Shown here piece after piece: positions 63,782-64,000 of a DNA stretch of 64,000 bases. Below the pieces are notes generated by a model. It was not told the DNA's origin and ran no database searches. It was given only the letters and a program-made list of their open reading frames with translations. The translations under genes were made by a program, and so were the position numbers. The stretch comes from JAJFGI01 sp036397065 (lineage in GTDB: Bacteria > Pseudomonadota > Alphaproteobacteria > Kiloniellales > J153). Numbering within the stretch: the stretch's first letter is position 1; each line of letters begins with the position of its first letter. Location: the NCBI GenBank assembly GCA_036397065.1, contig DASWJP010000004.1, positions 39,192 through 103,191 on the forward strand, given 5' to 3'.

Positions 63782-64000
63782 CTATTTACTGCAGGTGATG
63801 GCCTCGAACCCGTCGCAGGGGAACTGGGCGCAGACCCGCTTGTCCGCCAGGACGATGGTCGGAAACAGGGCGCCGATGTTCTTGTCCACCCGCCAGTCGC
63901 TGGCCTTGGCGAACCCTTGCCCCCGGCACCAGGCGGTGGCGGCCGGCTCGCCGCAGTCGGCGCCCCAGCGCAGGCAATAATTCAGACGATAAATCTCAAA
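63782..64000 (-). CDS. Cys-rich probably secreted protein (N-terminal part outside window)
   Basis: The frame is open leftward from the window edge to a TAG at 63784-63782, giving the last 72 residues. These contain YCLRWGADCGEPAATAWC, GFAKASDWRVDKNIG, PTIVLADKRVCAQFPCDGF and a final ITCSK. Six Cys in this spacing, together with Trp/Gly positions, match a small extracellular disulfide-rich domain seen in scattered bacterial exported proteins. The signal peptide, if any, lies beyond 64000. No function assigned. Confidence 0.7.
   Translation of the reverse strand, partial: FEIYRLNYCLRWGADCGEPAATAWCRGQGFAKASDWRVDKNIGALFPTIVLADKRVCAQFPCDGFEAITCSK

Overview
This is a high-GC bacterial chromosome segment with dense, short-spaced housekeeping operons. 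Gene content and order point to an alphaproteobacterium of Rhodospirillales type: an Irr-like Fur regulator, a MipZ division-site ATPase, MmcB, a DnaA/DnaN/RecF/GyrB block behind rpsT, and ubiE-ubiB-coaBC-dut. The assignment is inferred from gene content; no rRNA is present. I saw no tRNA, rRNA, CRISPR array, insertion sequence or prophage.

Layout. Bases 1-5234 hold miaB (5' end cut)-phoH-ybeY-corC-lnt, the order known from E. coli, with start/stop overlaps throughout. Bases 5339-17602 hold an HTH regulator, metK, trmB and the translation/transcription operon rimP-nusA-ylxR-infB-rbfA-truB-rpsO-pnp. Structured leaders precede metK, rimP and pnp. Bases 17716-21084 hold a glycerophosphodiesterase and the leftward fabA-fabB-fabI operon. 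Bases 21383-24443 hold irr, a rubrerythrin with an Irr-box-like site beside its promoter, a CCG-type Fe-S protein and a DUF3501 protein. Bases 24777-25731 hold an SmtB-type zinc-sensor candidate and a short CDF transporter. A hydroxyacid dehydrogenase follows. A leftward series (34855 down to 27547) then holds ubiE, ubiB, coaBC, dut, an Rrf2 regulator, cysK, moeB and a DUF1194 protein. mutM, a small exported protein, an enoyl-CoA hydratase and rpsT read rightward. Next comes a 684-base AT-richer gap, then dnaA-dnaN-recF-gyrB, a class A PBP, a TerB-MipZ fusion and a VOC protein. Bases 48929-55805 mix a YgjP peptidase, an Ada-like protein and the cobalamin genes cobD, cobC, cobS and cobT. The remainder holds an ABC-2 exporter, a degenerate EAL protein, speD-speE, gmhA-hldE, mmcB and two poorly known genes, the last cut by the window end.

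Most interesting points: the TerB-MipZ fusion; a three-state attenuator-like leader before rimP-nusA; the irr/rubrerythrin/Fe-S/DUF3501 group with its Irr-box candidate; and tandem terminator-like hairpins before metK. Smaller oddities include a MutM lacking its fourth zinc ligand, a CobS with a long hydrophilic insertion, an Rrf2 regulator without cluster cysteines beside cysK, and a possibly leaderless ygjP mRNA.
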